Position numbers and translations under genes: made by a program. Positions 49,861-59,914 of a stretch of DNA of 64,000 nt are shown here, piece after piece; within the stretch, counting starts at the first letter, position 1; each line of letters begins with the position of its first letter. The stretch covers positions 248,001 to 312,000 of the forward strand of contig NZ_JADIKF010000040.1 in assembly GCF_016904945.1 (NCBI RefSeq). Reading direction: 5' to 3'. The notes beneath the pieces are model-generated. The model was not told where the DNA came from. It saw only the letters and a list, made by a program, of their open reading frames with translations, and ran no database searches. The stretch comes from Dyella mobilis (lineage in GTDB: Bacteria > Pseudomonadota > Gammaproteobacteria > Xanthomonadales > Rhodanobacteraceae).

Positions 49861-50984
49861 AGGTGATGCTGGGCATCTCCGGCGGCGTCGATTCGTCGGT
49901 CGCCGCCCTGCTGCTGCAACAAGCGGGGCATGACGTCGAAGGCCTGTTCATGCAGAACTGGGAGGAAGACGACCGCAGCGGTCCCTGCACCGCCGACGCG
50001 GACCGCAAGGACGCCGTGGCGGTCTGCGGCAGGCTGGGCATCCCCTTCCACGCCCGCAATTTCGCCGCCGAATACTGGGATGGGGTGTTCGAGCATTTCC
50101 TGGCCGAATACCGGGCCGGCCGCACGCCCAACCCGGACGTGCTGTGCAACCGCGAGATCAAGTTCAAGACCTTCCTGGAGGAGGCCCAGGCCCTGGGCGC
50201 GGAAAAGATCGCCACCGGGCACTATGCGCGGGTCGACGAGCTGGAGGGCCGCTATCGCCTGCTGCGGGCCGTCGACACCGGCAAAGACCAGACTTACTTC
50301 CTGCATGCGCTGGGGCAGCGGCAGCTGTCGGCCACCTTGTTTCCGGTCGGCGAGATCGAAAAATCGCTGGTGCGCGAGATGGCGCGCGAAGCCGCCCTGC
50401 CCACGCACGCCAAAAAGGATTCCACCGGCATCTGCTTCATCGGCGAGCGCGATTTTCGTCAGTTTCTGACGCAATACATCCCTGCCCGCCCCGGCGAGAT
50501 GCGCAGCCCGGACGGCCGCCGCATCGGCGAACACCAGGGCGTGATGTATTACACCCTGGGGCAGCGCAACGGGCTGGGTATCGGCGGGCGCCAGGGCGCT
50601 GGCGGCGATCCCTGGTACGTGGTCGGCAAGGACGTCTCGTCCAATGTGCTGTTCGTCGCCCAAGGCGGCGAGAACGAATGGCTCTACTCAAACCGGTTGG
50701 TTGCCGAATCCCCCACCTGGGTTGCCGGCGCCGCACCTTCGGAGGTGTTCCGGTGCACGACCAAGACGCGTTATCGCCAGCATGACCAGGAATGCGTGGT
50801 CTCCCTTTGTGGCGATAGCGTCGAGGTGCGCTTCGACGAACCGCAACGCGCCGTCACGCCTGGCCAGTCGGTGGTGTTCTATGCCGGCGAGGAATGCCTG
50901 GGCGGTGCGGTCATTTCTGCCACGGATGCCGCCTTTGGCGGCCTGAAAGAAGCAACAACGAAGAGAGTAACGCAGCGTGTTTGA
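49857..50984 (+). CDS. mnmA: tRNA-specific 2-thiouridylase
   Basis: 375 residues from the ATG at 49857. It thiolates U34 of tRNA-Lys, -Glu and -Gln. The P-loop is GISGGVDSSVAALLL, and the two catalytic Cys are Cys97 (NPDVLCNREIKF) and Cys193 (STGICFIGER). Translation is coupled to the nudix gene by a 4-base overlap and to hflD by an 8-base overlap. Confidence 0.98.
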   Translation: MKVMLGISGGVDSSVAALLLQQAGHDVEGLFMQNWEEDDRSGPCTADADRKDAVAVCGRLGIPFHARNFAAEYWDGVFEHFLAEYRAGRTPNPDVLCNREIKFKTFLEEAQALGAEKIATGHYARVDELEGRYRLLRAVDTGKDQTYFLHALGQRQLSATLFPVGEIEKSLVREMAREAALPTHAKKDSTGICFIGERDFRQFLTQYIPARPGEMRSPDGRRIGEHQGVMYYTLGQRNGLGIGGRQGAGGDPWYVVGKDVSSNVLFVAQGGENEWLYSNRLVAESPTWVAGAAPSEVFRCTTKTRYRQHDQECVVSLCGDSVEVRFDEPQRAVTPGQSVVFYAGEECLGGAVISATDAAFGGLKEATTKRVTQRV

Positions 50985-51618
50985 AGCTTTTGCCATCAAC
51001 GAAGAACGCGTCCTGGCCCTGGCCGGCCTGTTTCAGGCGTCCTCCCTGGCTCATCAATTGGCGAACGAAGGCCGTTGCGACGACCTGGCGCTGGATGCCA
51101 GCCTCGCCAGCGTATTTCGCATCGACGCACCGTCGGTCATCGGCGTGTATGGCAACGTTTCCGGCTTGCGCGTAGGCCTGCGGGCGTTGATCGGGCAACT
51201 GGACGAAAGCAGCCGGGACATCGCGATCACGCGCATGGTGGTTACGGTGATGCGCCTTGAGCGCGCCCTTGCCCACCGCCAGGATCTGCTCGACCAGTTG
51301 CAGCAGGGCATCGTGTCAGCCAAGCGGCAAGTCGAGCATTTCGGCCTGGGCTCGCCGCAGGTTTTCAGCCGGCTGGCCGAACTCTACGCAGGCACGCTTT
51401 CCACCTTGCGCCCCCGCGTGATGGTCACCGGCAACCCCCAGTGGCTGCAGCAACCGGTGCTGGTGGAGCGTGTGCGCGCCAGTCTATTGGCCGCCGTGCG
51501 CTCGGCCGTACTGTGGCGACAGATCGGCGGCAGGCAGTGGCAACTGCTGTTTCATCGCCGCCAGTGCAGCATGCTGGCGAGAGGCCTTTTGACGGGCACC
51601 ACGCTGGACAATCGCTGA
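50977..51618 (+). CDS. hflD: High-frequency lysogenization protein HflD homologue
   Basis: 213 residues from a GTG inside the end of mnmA. Helical throughout (VLALAGLFQASSLAHQLANEG, LRPRVMVTGNPQWLQQ near 145, a HflD hallmark). HflD associates with the inner-membrane face and was found through its effect on phage lambda lysogeny; the normal role is not clear. Position after mnmA is conserved in gammaproteobacteria. Confidence 0.93.
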   Translation: MFEAFAINEERVLALAGLFQASSLAHQLANEGRCDDLALDASLASVFRIDAPSVIGVYGNVSGLRVGLRALIGQLDESSRDIAITRMVVTVMRLERALAHRQDLLDQLQQGIVSAKRQVEHFGLGSPQVFSRLAELYAGTLSTLRPRVMVTGNPQWLQQPVLVERVRASLLAAVRSAVLWRQIGGRQWQLLFHRRQCSMLARGLLTGTTLDNR

Positions 51619-51732
51619 AAAGCGGGAACGGGGAAGCGCGTCGTAGTCATCCCTCTCGTCAAGCTTTTCCTTTGCGCTCATTCCAGAGCGAAAAAATCAA
51701 TCTTGCGCTACCTGCACGTTCCCCGCTCTCAA

Positions 51733-53013
51733 TCAATGCAGTTTCAGCAACGGCCGCGTGTTCTTGGCAATGAAGCCGCCGACCATCAGGCGCGTGGTTC
51801 GCCAGTGACCGTATAGCGCCGACTGGTGCATGCGATACAACGACGCGTAGAAGAAATGGGCCACCCAGCCTTCAATCACCCGGTTGCCCAACAGGTTGCC
51901 GAACGTGTTGTAGGAGGCCAGCGAAACCAGCGAGCCGTGATCGTGATACTGGAACGGCCGCAGGGGTTTGCCTTCCAAACGCGATGCTACATTTTGTGCA
52001 AGCAGTTCCGCTTGTTGATGAGCCGCCTGCGCACGCGGAGGCACATTGCCTGTTGCATCGCCGCCTAGCGGACACGAAGCGCAGTCGCCGAAGGCAAAAA
52101 TGTCGTCGTCGCGAGTGGTCTGCAAGGTCGGCCGCACGAGCAACTGATCAAGGTGATTGCTCTCCAGCCCGTCCAGCTCGCGCAAGAACCCCGGGGCACG
52201 GATGCCGGCTGCCCACACCATCATTTCCGCATCGATCTTGTTGCCTTGTGCGTCAAAAAGGCCGTCGGCTTCGGCGCGCTTCACCGGCGTTCCGGTCAGC
52301 ACGCGAATGCCTAGCTTGTTGCGCAATTCTTTTTCCACCGAGGCGCCGATCTGCTCCGGCAACGCCGGCAACAGGCGCGGCCCCGCCTCTATCAAGGTGA
52401 TGTCGAGATCCTCTGCGCCTTGCTGATGGTTGTATTGCGCCAGCTTGCGCTGCGCATCGCACAGCTCCGCACTGAGTTCCACGCCCGTGGCACCACCACC
52501 GATGACCGCCACGCGCAATCGATGCGAACGCCCTTCGGTCACCGCAGCCAGGCGGCGTTCCAGCATTTCACGGCGCAAGCGTTCGGCGTCGTGGCGGGAA
52601 TCGAGAAAGATGCAGTGCTCGCGCACGCCCGGCGTGCCGAAATCGTTGCAGACGGAGCCGACTGCCAGTACCAAGGTGTCGTAGCGCACTTCGGTCGGCG
52701 GCACCTCGCCGGGCGCATACATACCCTTCCATCCGGCCAGTTGGATGACGTGGCGACGCCGGTCCAGGCCGGTCATTCGCCCGTAGATGAAATCAAAGTG
52801 ATTCCACTTGGCCTGAGCGAGATAGCTCAGCTCGTCATTGGCCGCGTCCAGAGAACCCGCCGCCACTTCATGCAGCAAAGGCTTCCAGATGTGGGTGAGG
52901 TTGGCATCGACCAGGGTGATCCTGGCGCGCCCGCTACGTCCAAGCGTTTTGCCCAGCCTGGTCGCCAGTTCGAGGCCGCCTGCGCCGCCTCCGACGATAA
53001 CAACGCGATGCAT
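51733..53013 (-). CDS. ndh: Type II NADH dehydrogenase (NDH-2)
   Basis: 426 residues from the ATG at 53013. Two Rossmann folds: VVIVGGGAGGLELATRLG at the start for FAD, and VAVIGGGATGVELSAELCD for NADH. The C-terminal region with WVAHFFYASLYRMHQ carries the membrane-attachment helix. It passes electrons from NADH to quinone without pumping protons. Convergent with hflD. Confidence 0.93.
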   Translation of the reverse strand: MHRVVIVGGGAGGLELATRLGKTLGRSGRARITLVDANLTHIWKPLLHEVAAGSLDAANDELSYLAQAKWNHFDFIYGRMTGLDRRRHVIQLAGWKGMYAPGEVPPTEVRYDTLVLAVGSVCNDFGTPGVREHCIFLDSRHDAERLRREMLERRLAAVTEGRSHRLRVAVIGGGATGVELSAELCDAQRKLAQYNHQQGAEDLDITLIEAGPRLLPALPEQIGASVEKELRNKLGIRVLTGTPVKRAEADGLFDAQGNKIDAEMMVWAAGIRAPGFLRELDGLESNHLDQLLVRPTLQTTRDDDIFAFGDCASCPLGGDATGNVPPRAQAAHQQAELLAQNVASRLEGKPLRPFQYHDHGSLVSLASYNTFGNLLGNRVIEGWVAHFFYASLYRMHQSALYGHWRTTRLMVGGFIAKNTRPLLKLH

Positions 53014-53150
53014 CGGGGATTTCTTCCTTGGGGAACAAAGAATGAGTGCTCCGCTTCGGACGACCGATGGAGGGACAACCCGGCGAGCCCGCAACGCTCA
53101 CACTCAGCTTGTTGCAATGCAATACGCCATGATACGAAATGCCGCGCGGC

Positions 53151-54053
53151 TCAGTCACCTTCGATCACTTTCAGCCCTGGCCGCTGACGCGCCAGCTTGC
53201 GCAGCAAATCGGCAAATGCCTGCAGATCGGCATGCCACGGCGAGGCTTCGCGCCAATACAACGCAATGTCCCGTCCTGGCACCTGCGGTCCCTTGATCTT
53301 GGCCAGGACGATGTCCGGCATGGAAGCCAGGCGATCGTGCGCAAGCGCCGGCACCAGCGCATATCCACCGCGCAAGGTGACCAGGGCGGCGAGACTTTCC
53401 AGGCTGACGTCCTGCACATAGCCTTTGCCGTCCGCGTGGCTTTCAGCCATCTGGATGGCCTCGTCCGCCAGCAATTGATCCAGCGCAACGGTGCGCTTGC
53501 CGGCCAAGGCGTGGTCGGCGCGCATCAGCACTTCCCACGGCTCGAAGAACAACTGTTGCATCGTGATGCCGCTGATCGGCGCCGCCGGCGGTGCCAGCAC
53601 CGCGTCCAGCTCGCCCTCGTGCAAACGCCGCAACAGGCCGCGCGGCTTGCCTTCGGACAGGCTGAGGCGGGCCTGCGGGAAGTGCTGCGGGAAGGGAGCA
53701 ATCAGGTGCGGCAGGAGATAAGGCCCGAGGGTCGCCAGCACGCCCAGGCGCAGCTCGCCGCCGAAAGCGGTTTCGCCGGCACGCGCCGTCTGCTGCAAAT
53801 GCTCGGCCGCCAGCAGCACGGCATCGATCTGCTCCAGCAAACGCTGCCCACCAGCTGTCGGCACTACGCGCCGGCCGCCCCGCTCGAATAACGGCGCGCC
53901 CAACGCCTGCTCCACTTTCTGCACCTGATGCGACAGACCGGACGGACTGATGTGCATCGCGCGCGCGGCGCTGTTGAAACTGCCATGGCGATGCACCGCC
54001 TGCACCAGGATCAGGTCGCGCAGGGAAACTACCGATAAGTGGGTGGAGATCAT
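53151..54053 (-). CDS. LysR-family transcriptional regulator
   Basis: 300 residues from the ATG at 54053; 36 upstream codons are open but unlike the family. HTH at about 10-66 (LRDLILVQAVHRHGSFNSAARAM, SPSGLSHQVQKVEQALG), then an effector domain from 95. The redox Cys pair of OxyR is absent. Target not evident; acnB lies just upstream and reads the same way, separated by a terminator. Confidence 0.92.
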   Translation of the reverse strand: MISTHLSVVSLRDLILVQAVHRHGSFNSAARAMHISPSGLSHQVQKVEQALGAPLFERGGRRVVPTAGGQRLLEQIDAVLLAAEHLQQTARAGETAFGGELRLGVLATLGPYLLPHLIAPFPQHFPQARLSLSEGKPRGLLRRLHEGELDAVLAPPAAPISGITMQQLFFEPWEVLMRADHALAGKRTVALDQLLADEAIQMAESHADGKGYVQDVSLESLAALVTLRGGYALVPALAHDRLASMPDIVLAKIKGPQVPGRDIALYWREASPWHADLQAFADLLRKLARQRPGLKVIEGD

Positions 54054-54091
54054 CCGTGCGCCTGCGGTTTGCTTTTGCAAAGCATAAACGA

Positions 54092-54118
54092 CGAAGCCCG
54101 GCGCAGGGCCGGGCTTCG
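54092..54118 (-). terminator. Terminator of acnB
   Basis: CGAAGCCCGGC and GCCGGGCTTCG form an 11-bp stem around a five-base loop, 21 bases after the acnB stop, just before the LysR gene. Confidence 0.75.
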
Positions 54119-54138
54119 GGTGTTGCTTATCTGATGAC

Positions 54139-56730
54139 TCAGGCCTCGACGGTATCCGCAACCTGCTTGAAGTCCTGGATCTTGTCGAAATTCATGTAGC
54201 GGTAGATCTTGTCGCCATTGGCGTTGATCACGCCGATGTCGGCCATGTACTCCTGCTTGGTCGGGATGCGGCCCAGACGCGAGCAAATCGCCGCCAGTTC
54301 GGCCGAACCCAGGTACACGTTGGAGTTCTTGCCCAGGCGGTTGGGGAAGTTGCGGGTGGAGGTGGAGAACACCGTCGCACCTTCGCGCACCTGCGCCTGG
54401 TTGCCCATGCACAGCGAGCAACCCGGCATTTCCATGCGCGCGCCAGCGGTACCGAGCACGCCGTAGTGGCCTTCCTCGGTGAGCTGCTGCTGGTCCATCT
54501 TGGTCGGCGGGGCCACCCACAGGCGGGTCGGGATATCGCGCTTGCCTTCCAGCAGCTTCGAGGCGGCACGGAAGTGACCGATGTTGGTCATGCACGAACC
54601 GATGAACACTTCATCGATGGTCGCACCGGCCACGTCGGACAAGGTCTTCACGTCGTCCGGATCGTTCGGGCAGGCGACGATCGGCTCGTGCACGTCGGCC
54701 AGGTCGATCTCGATCACCGCGGCGTATTCGGCGTCGGCATCGCGCTCCAGCAACTGCGGATTGGCCAGCCATGCTTCCATCGCCTTGATGCGGCGGTGCA
54801 GGCTGCGGGCGTCCTGGTAGCCCTGGGCGATCATGTACTTCAGCAGCGTGATGTTGCTGTTGAGGTACTCGATGATCGGCTCCTTGTTGAGGTGCACGGT
54901 GCAGCCCGCGGCCGAACGCTCGGCGGATGCGTCGGACAGCTCGAACGCCTGCTCCACCTTCAGCTCCGGAAGACCTTCGATTTCCAGGATGCGGCCGGAG
55001 AAGATGTTCTTCTTGCCCTGCTTGGCAACGGTCATCAGACCCTGCTTGATGGCGTAGAGCGGAATCGCATTGACCAGGTCACGCAGGGTGACACCCGGCT
55101 GCAACTGACCCTTGAAGCGGACCAGCACCGACTCGGGCATGTCCAGCGGCATCACGCCGGTGGCCGCCGCGAACGCGACCAGGCCGGAACCGGCCGGGAA
55201 CGAAATGCCGATCGGGAAACGCGTATGGCTGTCGCCGCCGGTGCCGACGGTGTCGGGCAGCAGCATGCGGTTGAGCCACGAGTGGATCACGCCGTCGCCC
55301 GGACGCAGGCTGATGCCGCCGCGGTTGGAGATGAAGGCGGGCAGTTCGTGATGGGTCTTCACGTCCACCGGCTTCGGGTAGGCGGCGGTGTGGCAGAACG
55401 ACTGCATGACCAGGTCGGCCGAGAAGCCCAGGCAGGCCAGGTCCTTCAGCTCATCGCGGGTCATCGGACCGGTGGTGTCCTGCGAGCCCACCGAGGTCAT
55501 CTTCGGTTCGCAGTAGGTACCCGGGCGCACGCCCTGGCCTTCCGGCAGGCCGCAAGCGCGGCCGACCATCTTTTGCGCCAGCGTGTAGCCCTTGCCACTG
55601 TCGGCCGGGCTCTGCGGCAAGCGGAACAGGGTGGACGGCGGCAGGCCCAGCGCTTCGCGCGCCTTGGCGGTGAGGCCGCGGCCGATGATCAGCGGAATGC
55701 GGCCACCGGCGCGCACTTCGTCGAACAGCACCTCGGACTTCACCTGGAACTCGGCGATCACCTGGCCGTTCTTCAGCGCCTTGCCTTCATAGGGACGCAG
55801 CTCGACCACATCGCCCATCTCCATCTGCGAGACGTCGAGCTCGATCGGCAGCGCACCGGCATCTTCCATGGTGTTGTAGAAGATCGGGGCGATCTTGCTG
55901 CCCAGGCACACACCGCCGAAGCGCTTGTTCGGGATGAAGGGGATATCTTCGCCGGTCCACCACAGCACCGAGTTGGTGGCGGACTTGCGGCTGGAACCGG
56001 TACCGACCACGTCGCCGACGTAGGCCACCAAGTGGCCCTTCTGCTTGAGATCCTGGATCAGCTGGATCGGGCCGCGCTTGCCGTCTTCTTCCGGCTGGAA
56101 CGGTGCGCCTTCGCGCTTGTTCTTCAGCATGGCCAGGCCGTGCAGCGGAATGTCCGGACGGGTGGTCGCATCGGGCGCCGGCGACAGGTCGTCGGTATTG
56201 GTTTCGCCCGGCACCTTGAACACGGTAATGGTCATGCTCTGCGGCACTTCCGGATGGCTGGTGAACCATTCGGCATCGGCCCAGCTCTGCAGCACCGCCT
56301 TGGCGTGCGCATTGCCCTTGTCGGCCTTTTCCTTCACGTCGTGGAAGGAGTCGAACATCAGCAGCGTTTTCTTCAATGCATCGGCAGCGATGCCGCCGAC
56401 CTGCGCATCGTCGAGCAGTTCGATCAGCGGGTGGATGTTGTAGCCGCCCAGCATGGTGCCGAGCAGTTCGGTCGCCTTCTCGCGGGTGATCCGTGCGCAC
56501 TTCTCGGTACCAAACGCTACGGCGGCCAGGTAGGAAGCCTTGACCTTGGCGGCATCGTCCACGCCGGCCGGCACGCGGTTGGTGATCAGGTCGACCAGGA
56601 ACGCTTCTTCGCCAGCGGGCGGGTTCTTCAGCAGTTCGACCAGGTCGGCGGTCTGCTGGGCGGTCAGCGGCAGCGGGGGGATACCCAGCGCGGCGCGCTC
56701 GGCGGCATGTTGGCGATAGGCGTTGAGCAT
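54139..56730 (-). CDS. acnB: Aconitate hydratase B
   Basis: 863 residues, the usual AcnB length, from the ATG at 56730. It interconverts citrate and isocitrate. The [4Fe-4S] ligands are in IGSCMTNIGHF and GCSLCMGNQAQ, and the HEAT-like AcnB N-terminal domain (residues 1-160) is present. The swivel domain GTGSSRKSATNSVLWW lies before the catalytic domains, as in AcnB. AcnB is the main growth-phase aconitase. Confidence 0.98.
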   Translation of the reverse strand: MLNAYRQHAAERAALGIPPLPLTAQQTADLVELLKNPPAGEEAFLVDLITNRVPAGVDDAAKVKASYLAAVAFGTEKCARITREKATELLGTMLGGYNIHPLIELLDDAQVGGIAADALKKTLLMFDSFHDVKEKADKGNAHAKAVLQSWADAEWFTSHPEVPQSMTITVFKVPGETNTDDLSPAPDATTRPDIPLHGLAMLKNKREGAPFQPEEDGKRGPIQLIQDLKQKGHLVAYVGDVVGTGSSRKSATNSVLWWTGEDIPFIPNKRFGGVCLGSKIAPIFYNTMEDAGALPIELDVSQMEMGDVVELRPYEGKALKNGQVIAEFQVKSEVLFDEVRAGGRIPLIIGRGLTAKAREALGLPPSTLFRLPQSPADSGKGYTLAQKMVGRACGLPEGQGVRPGTYCEPKMTSVGSQDTTGPMTRDELKDLACLGFSADLVMQSFCHTAAYPKPVDVKTHHELPAFISNRGGISLRPGDGVIHSWLNRMLLPDTVGTGGDSHTRFPIGISFPAGSGLVAFAAATGVMPLDMPESVLVRFKGQLQPGVTLRDLVNAIPLYAIKQGLMTVAKQGKKNIFSGRILEIEGLPELKVEQAFELSDASAERSAAGCTVHLNKEPIIEYLNSNITLLKYMIAQGYQDARSLHRRIKAMEAWLANPQLLERDADAEYAAVIEIDLADVHEPIVACPNDPDDVKTLSDVAGATIDEVFIGSCMTNIGHFRAASKLLEGKRDIPTRLWVAPPTKMDQQQLTEEGHYGVLGTAGARMEMPGCSLCMGNQAQVREGATVFSTSTRNFPNRLGKNSNVYLGSAELAAICSRLGRIPTKQEYMADIGVINANGDKIYRYMNFDKIQDFKQVADTVEA

Positions 56731-57136
56731 GTGATCTCGTCCTGTGGCTGGTGGTTTGCTCCCCTGCTGGCAGAGGAGGCCGGGAGAAGGGCCAGACACG
56801 ACCCCATCCCTGCCCTCCCCTCAAGCGAGGGAAGGAGCCATAGCGCAGTTTGCGGGGGGCAAATCGCGATAAAGCGGTTCTGTCAGCCGCCTATTTTGCC
56901 AGCCAGCCCATGAGCCCAGCAACGACAAGGTGTTTCCGGCTGCGTTCGAAATCTTGCAATGTGGACGTAGCCAAATGACTCCAAAGTGGCTTGCACGCTC
57001 TTCGTTTTGTCCCAAACTTTGCGGCATCCCCGAACGTGGAAGGTGTTTTTTGCAATTCCCCTAACGTTTGCTGCACTAGCATCACCCTGTTACGCCCCGT
57101 GCGTCCGCCAGATTTCACGCTACAGGAGTTATCCCC
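56731..57136. promoter_or_regulatory. Divergent promoter region of acnB and acnA
   Basis: 406 bases between the start codons of the two aconitase genes. The right end has AGGAGTTATCCCC just before the acnA start. Both promoters must lie here; a more AT-rich core is seen near 56880-57080. No clear operator was recognised. Confidence 0.6.
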
Positions 57137-59872
57137 ATGCTGGACTCATTCGCCACCCGCGACACCCTCAACGTCAACGGCAGCTCCTACCAGATCGCCA
57201 GCCTGACCAAGCTGGGCCAGCACTTCGACATCAAGCGGTTGCCCTACTCGATGAAGATCCTGCTGGAGAACTTGTTGCGCCACGAGGACGGCGTGAACGT
57301 CACCAAGAAGGAAATCGAGGCGGTCGCCAACTGGAACGCCAAGGCCGAGCCGGATACCGAAATTTCTTTCATGCCCGCCCGCGTGGTGCTGCAGGATTTC
57401 ACCGGCGTGCCCTGCGTGGTGGACCTGGCCGCGATGCGCGACGCCGTGGTGAAGCTGGGTGGCGATGCCAAGCAGATCAATCCGTTGGCGCCGGCCGAAC
57501 TGGTGATCGATCACTCGGTGCAGGTGGATGTCTACGGCTCCGAGTCGGCGCTGGAAAAGAATGTCGAGATCGAATTCCATCGCAACCAGGAACGCTACTC
57601 GTTCCTGCGCTGGGGCCAGAAAGCCTTCAACAACTTCAAGGTGGTACCGCCACGCACCGGCATCGTGCATCAGGTCAATCTGGAGCATCTGGCGCGCGTA
57701 GTGTTTGCTGGCGAGAAAGACGGCCAGAAATGGCTGTATCCGGATACCGTGTTCGGCACCGACTCGCATACCACCATGATCAACGGTATCGGTGTGCTGG
57801 GCTGGGGCGTGGGCGGTATCGAGGCCGAAGCGGCGATGCTGGGTCAACCCTCTTCGATGCTGATTCCGCAGGTGGTCGGCTTCAAACTCACCGGCAAGCT
57901 GGCGGAAGGCGTTACCGCTACCGACCTGGTGCTGACCGTGACGCAGATGCTGCGCAAGCTCGGCGTGGTCGGCAAGTTCGTGGAGTTCTTTGGCGATGGC
58001 CTGAAGCATCTGCCACTGGCCGACCGTGCCACCATCGGCAACATGGCACCGGAATACGGTGCGACCTGCGGCATCTTCCCGGTCGACCAGGAAGCGCTCA
58101 ACTATCTGCATTTGTCCGGCCGCAGCGATGAGCAGATCAAGCTGGTCGAAGCGTATGCCAAGGCCCAGGGCCTGTGGCACGACGAACACACGCCGCACGC
58201 CGAATTCAGCACCACGCTCGAACTCGACCTGGCCGACGTGAAGCCGTCCATGGCTGGCCCCAAGCGCCCACAGGACCGCGTGTTGCTGGGCGATGTGAAA
58301 AAGAGCTTCGAGGACAGCCTCAGCGCGCTCACCGCCAGCCGCAACGGCGCCGAGGCACGCTTTGCCAACGAAGGCGGCGGCACCTCGGTGGGGCACGATG
58401 CCAGCACACTGGCCAAGGGCCAGCGCGTATCCATGAACGGGCAGGAATTTCACGTCGATGATGGCGCGGTGGTGATCGCGGCGATCACCTCGTGCACCAA
58501 CACGTCGAATCCTGCGGTCATGCTTGGCGCCGGACTGTTGGCGAAGAAAGCCGCGGCCAAAGGCCTGAAGGCCAAGCCGTGGGTGAAGACCTCGATCGGC
58601 CCTGGCTCACTGGTCGTCACCGACTACTTGAAGAAAACCGGCCTGCTGGAAGAACTGGAGAAGGTCGGCTTCTATATCGTGGGTTATGGCTGCACCACGT
58701 GTATCGGAAACTCAGGTCCCTTGCCGCAGGAAATCAGCAAGGCCATTGGCGAAGGCGATCTGGCGGTGGCGTCCGTGCTTTCCGGCAACCGCAACTTCGA
58801 AGGCCGAGTGCATCCGGAAGTGAAGATGAACTATCTCGCTTCGCCGCCGCTGGTCGTGGCTTATGCGTTGGCCGGTACGCTGGATACCGATCTCACCAAT
58901 GATCCGCTCGGCGAAGGCAGCGATGGCAAACCGGTGTACCTGAAAGACATCTGGCCGAGCAACAAGGAAATCTCGGATGTGATTGCCGGCGCGATCAATC
59001 CGCAGATGTTCGAGAAGAGCTACGCCGATGTGTTCAAGGGCGACAGTCGCTGGAATCACATCGCTTCGCCCGATGGCTCGGTCTACAAGTGGGACGATTC
59101 CACCTACATCAAGAATCCGCCCTACTTCGAAGGCATGACCATGGAGACAGGCAAGATCGAAGATATCCATGGCGCACGCGTGTTGGGCCTGTTTGGCGAT
59201 TCGATCACCACCGACCACATCTCGCCGGCAGGCTCTATCAAGAAGGACAGCCCTGCTGGCCGCTTCCTGATCTCCAAGGGTGTGGAGCCGAAGGACTTCA
59301 ACTCCTACGGTTCGCGCCGTGGCAATGATGACGTCATGGTGCGCGGCACCTTCGCCAACATCCGCATCAAGAACCTGATGCTGGATGGCGTGGAAGGCGG
59401 CTATACGATGTACGTGCCGGGCGGCGAACAGATGGCCATCTACGATGCCGCCATGAAGTACAAAGCCGACAACACGCCGTTGATCGTCATTGCCGGCAAG
59501 GAATACGGCACCGGTTCGTCACGCGACTGGGCCGCCAAGGGCACCTTGCTGCTGGGCGTGAAAGCGGTGATCGCTGAGAGCTTCGAGCGCATCCATCGCT
59601 CCAACCTGGTGGGCATGGGCGTGCTGCCGCTGCAGTTCAAGGATGGTGAGAACGCCAAGTCGCTGGGCTTGACCGGTAAGGAGACCTTCGAGATCACCGG
59701 CCTGAAGGATGGCGAATCGAAGGAAGCCACCGTGGTCGCCAAGGGCGATGGCGGCGAGAAGAAGTTCACGGTGAAGGTGCTGCTGCTTACACCGAAGGAA
59801 CGCGAGTTCTTCCGCCATGGCGGCATCCTGCAGTACGTATTGCGCCAGCTCGCCAGCAAGAAGGTTGCCTGA
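57137..59872 (+). CDS. acnA: Aconitate hydratase A
   Basis: 911 residues. Cluster Cys in ITSCTNTSNPAVM and GYGCTTCIGNSGPL; substrate-binding FGDSITTDHISPAG and GTGSSRDWAAKG near the end. AcnA is the stable aconitase used under oxidative or iron stress in enterobacteria; a 2-methylaconitate role is also known for relatives but the prp genes are not here. The ribosome site AGGAG is strong. Terminated by a hairpin at 59881. Confidence 0.98.
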   Translation: MLDSFATRDTLNVNGSSYQIASLTKLGQHFDIKRLPYSMKILLENLLRHEDGVNVTKKEIEAVANWNAKAEPDTEISFMPARVVLQDFTGVPCVVDLAAMRDAVVKLGGDAKQINPLAPAELVIDHSVQVDVYGSESALEKNVEIEFHRNQERYSFLRWGQKAFNNFKVVPPRTGIVHQVNLEHLARVVFAGEKDGQKWLYPDTVFGTDSHTTMINGIGVLGWGVGGIEAEAAMLGQPSSMLIPQVVGFKLTGKLAEGVTATDLVLTVTQMLRKLGVVGKFVEFFGDGLKHLPLADRATIGNMAPEYGATCGIFPVDQEALNYLHLSGRSDEQIKLVEAYAKAQGLWHDEHTPHAEFSTTLELDLADVKPSMAGPKRPQDRVLLGDVKKSFEDSLSALTASRNGAEARFANEGGGTSVGHDASTLAKGQRVSMNGQEFHVDDGAVVIAAITSCTNTSNPAVMLGAGLLAKKAAAKGLKAKPWVKTSIGPGSLVVTDYLKKTGLLEELEKVGFYIVGYGCTTCIGNSGPLPQEISKAIGEGDLAVASVLSGNRNFEGRVHPEVKMNYLASPPLVVAYALAGTLDTDLTNDPLGEGSDGKPVYLKDIWPSNKEISDVIAGAINPQMFEKSYADVFKGDSRWNHIASPDGSVYKWDDSTYIKNPPYFEGMTMETGKIEDIHGARVLGLFGDSITTDHISPAGSIKKDSPAGRFLISKGVEPKDFNSYGSRRGNDDVMVRGTFANIRIKNLMLDGVEGGYTMYVPGGEQMAIYDAAMKYKADNTPLIVIAGKEYGTGSSRDWAAKGTLLLGVKAVIAESFERIHRSNLVGMGVLPLQFKDGENAKSLGLTGKETFEITGLKDGESKEATVVAKGDGGEKKFTVKVLLLTPKEREFFRHGGILQYVLRQLASKKVA

Positions 59873-59880
59873 CCCCACAT

Positions 59881-59909
59881 CGCCCCTCTCCCTTATGGAG
59901 AGAGGGGCG
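59881..59909 (+). terminator. Hairpin after acnA
   Basis: CGCCCCTCTC and GAGAGGGGCG pair around a nine-base loop. Shared by the convergent lipoprotein gene that ends six bases later. Confidence 0.65.
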
Positions 59910-59914
59910 TTGGA

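Noticed and set aside
53151..54053. OxyR identity for the LysR regulator
   Set aside because: The conserved redox Cys residues of OxyR are not present in the effector domain.
54466..56913. 815-codon rightward frame
   Set aside because: Antisense shadow of acnB in high-GC DNA; low-complexity His/Gln/Arg composition.
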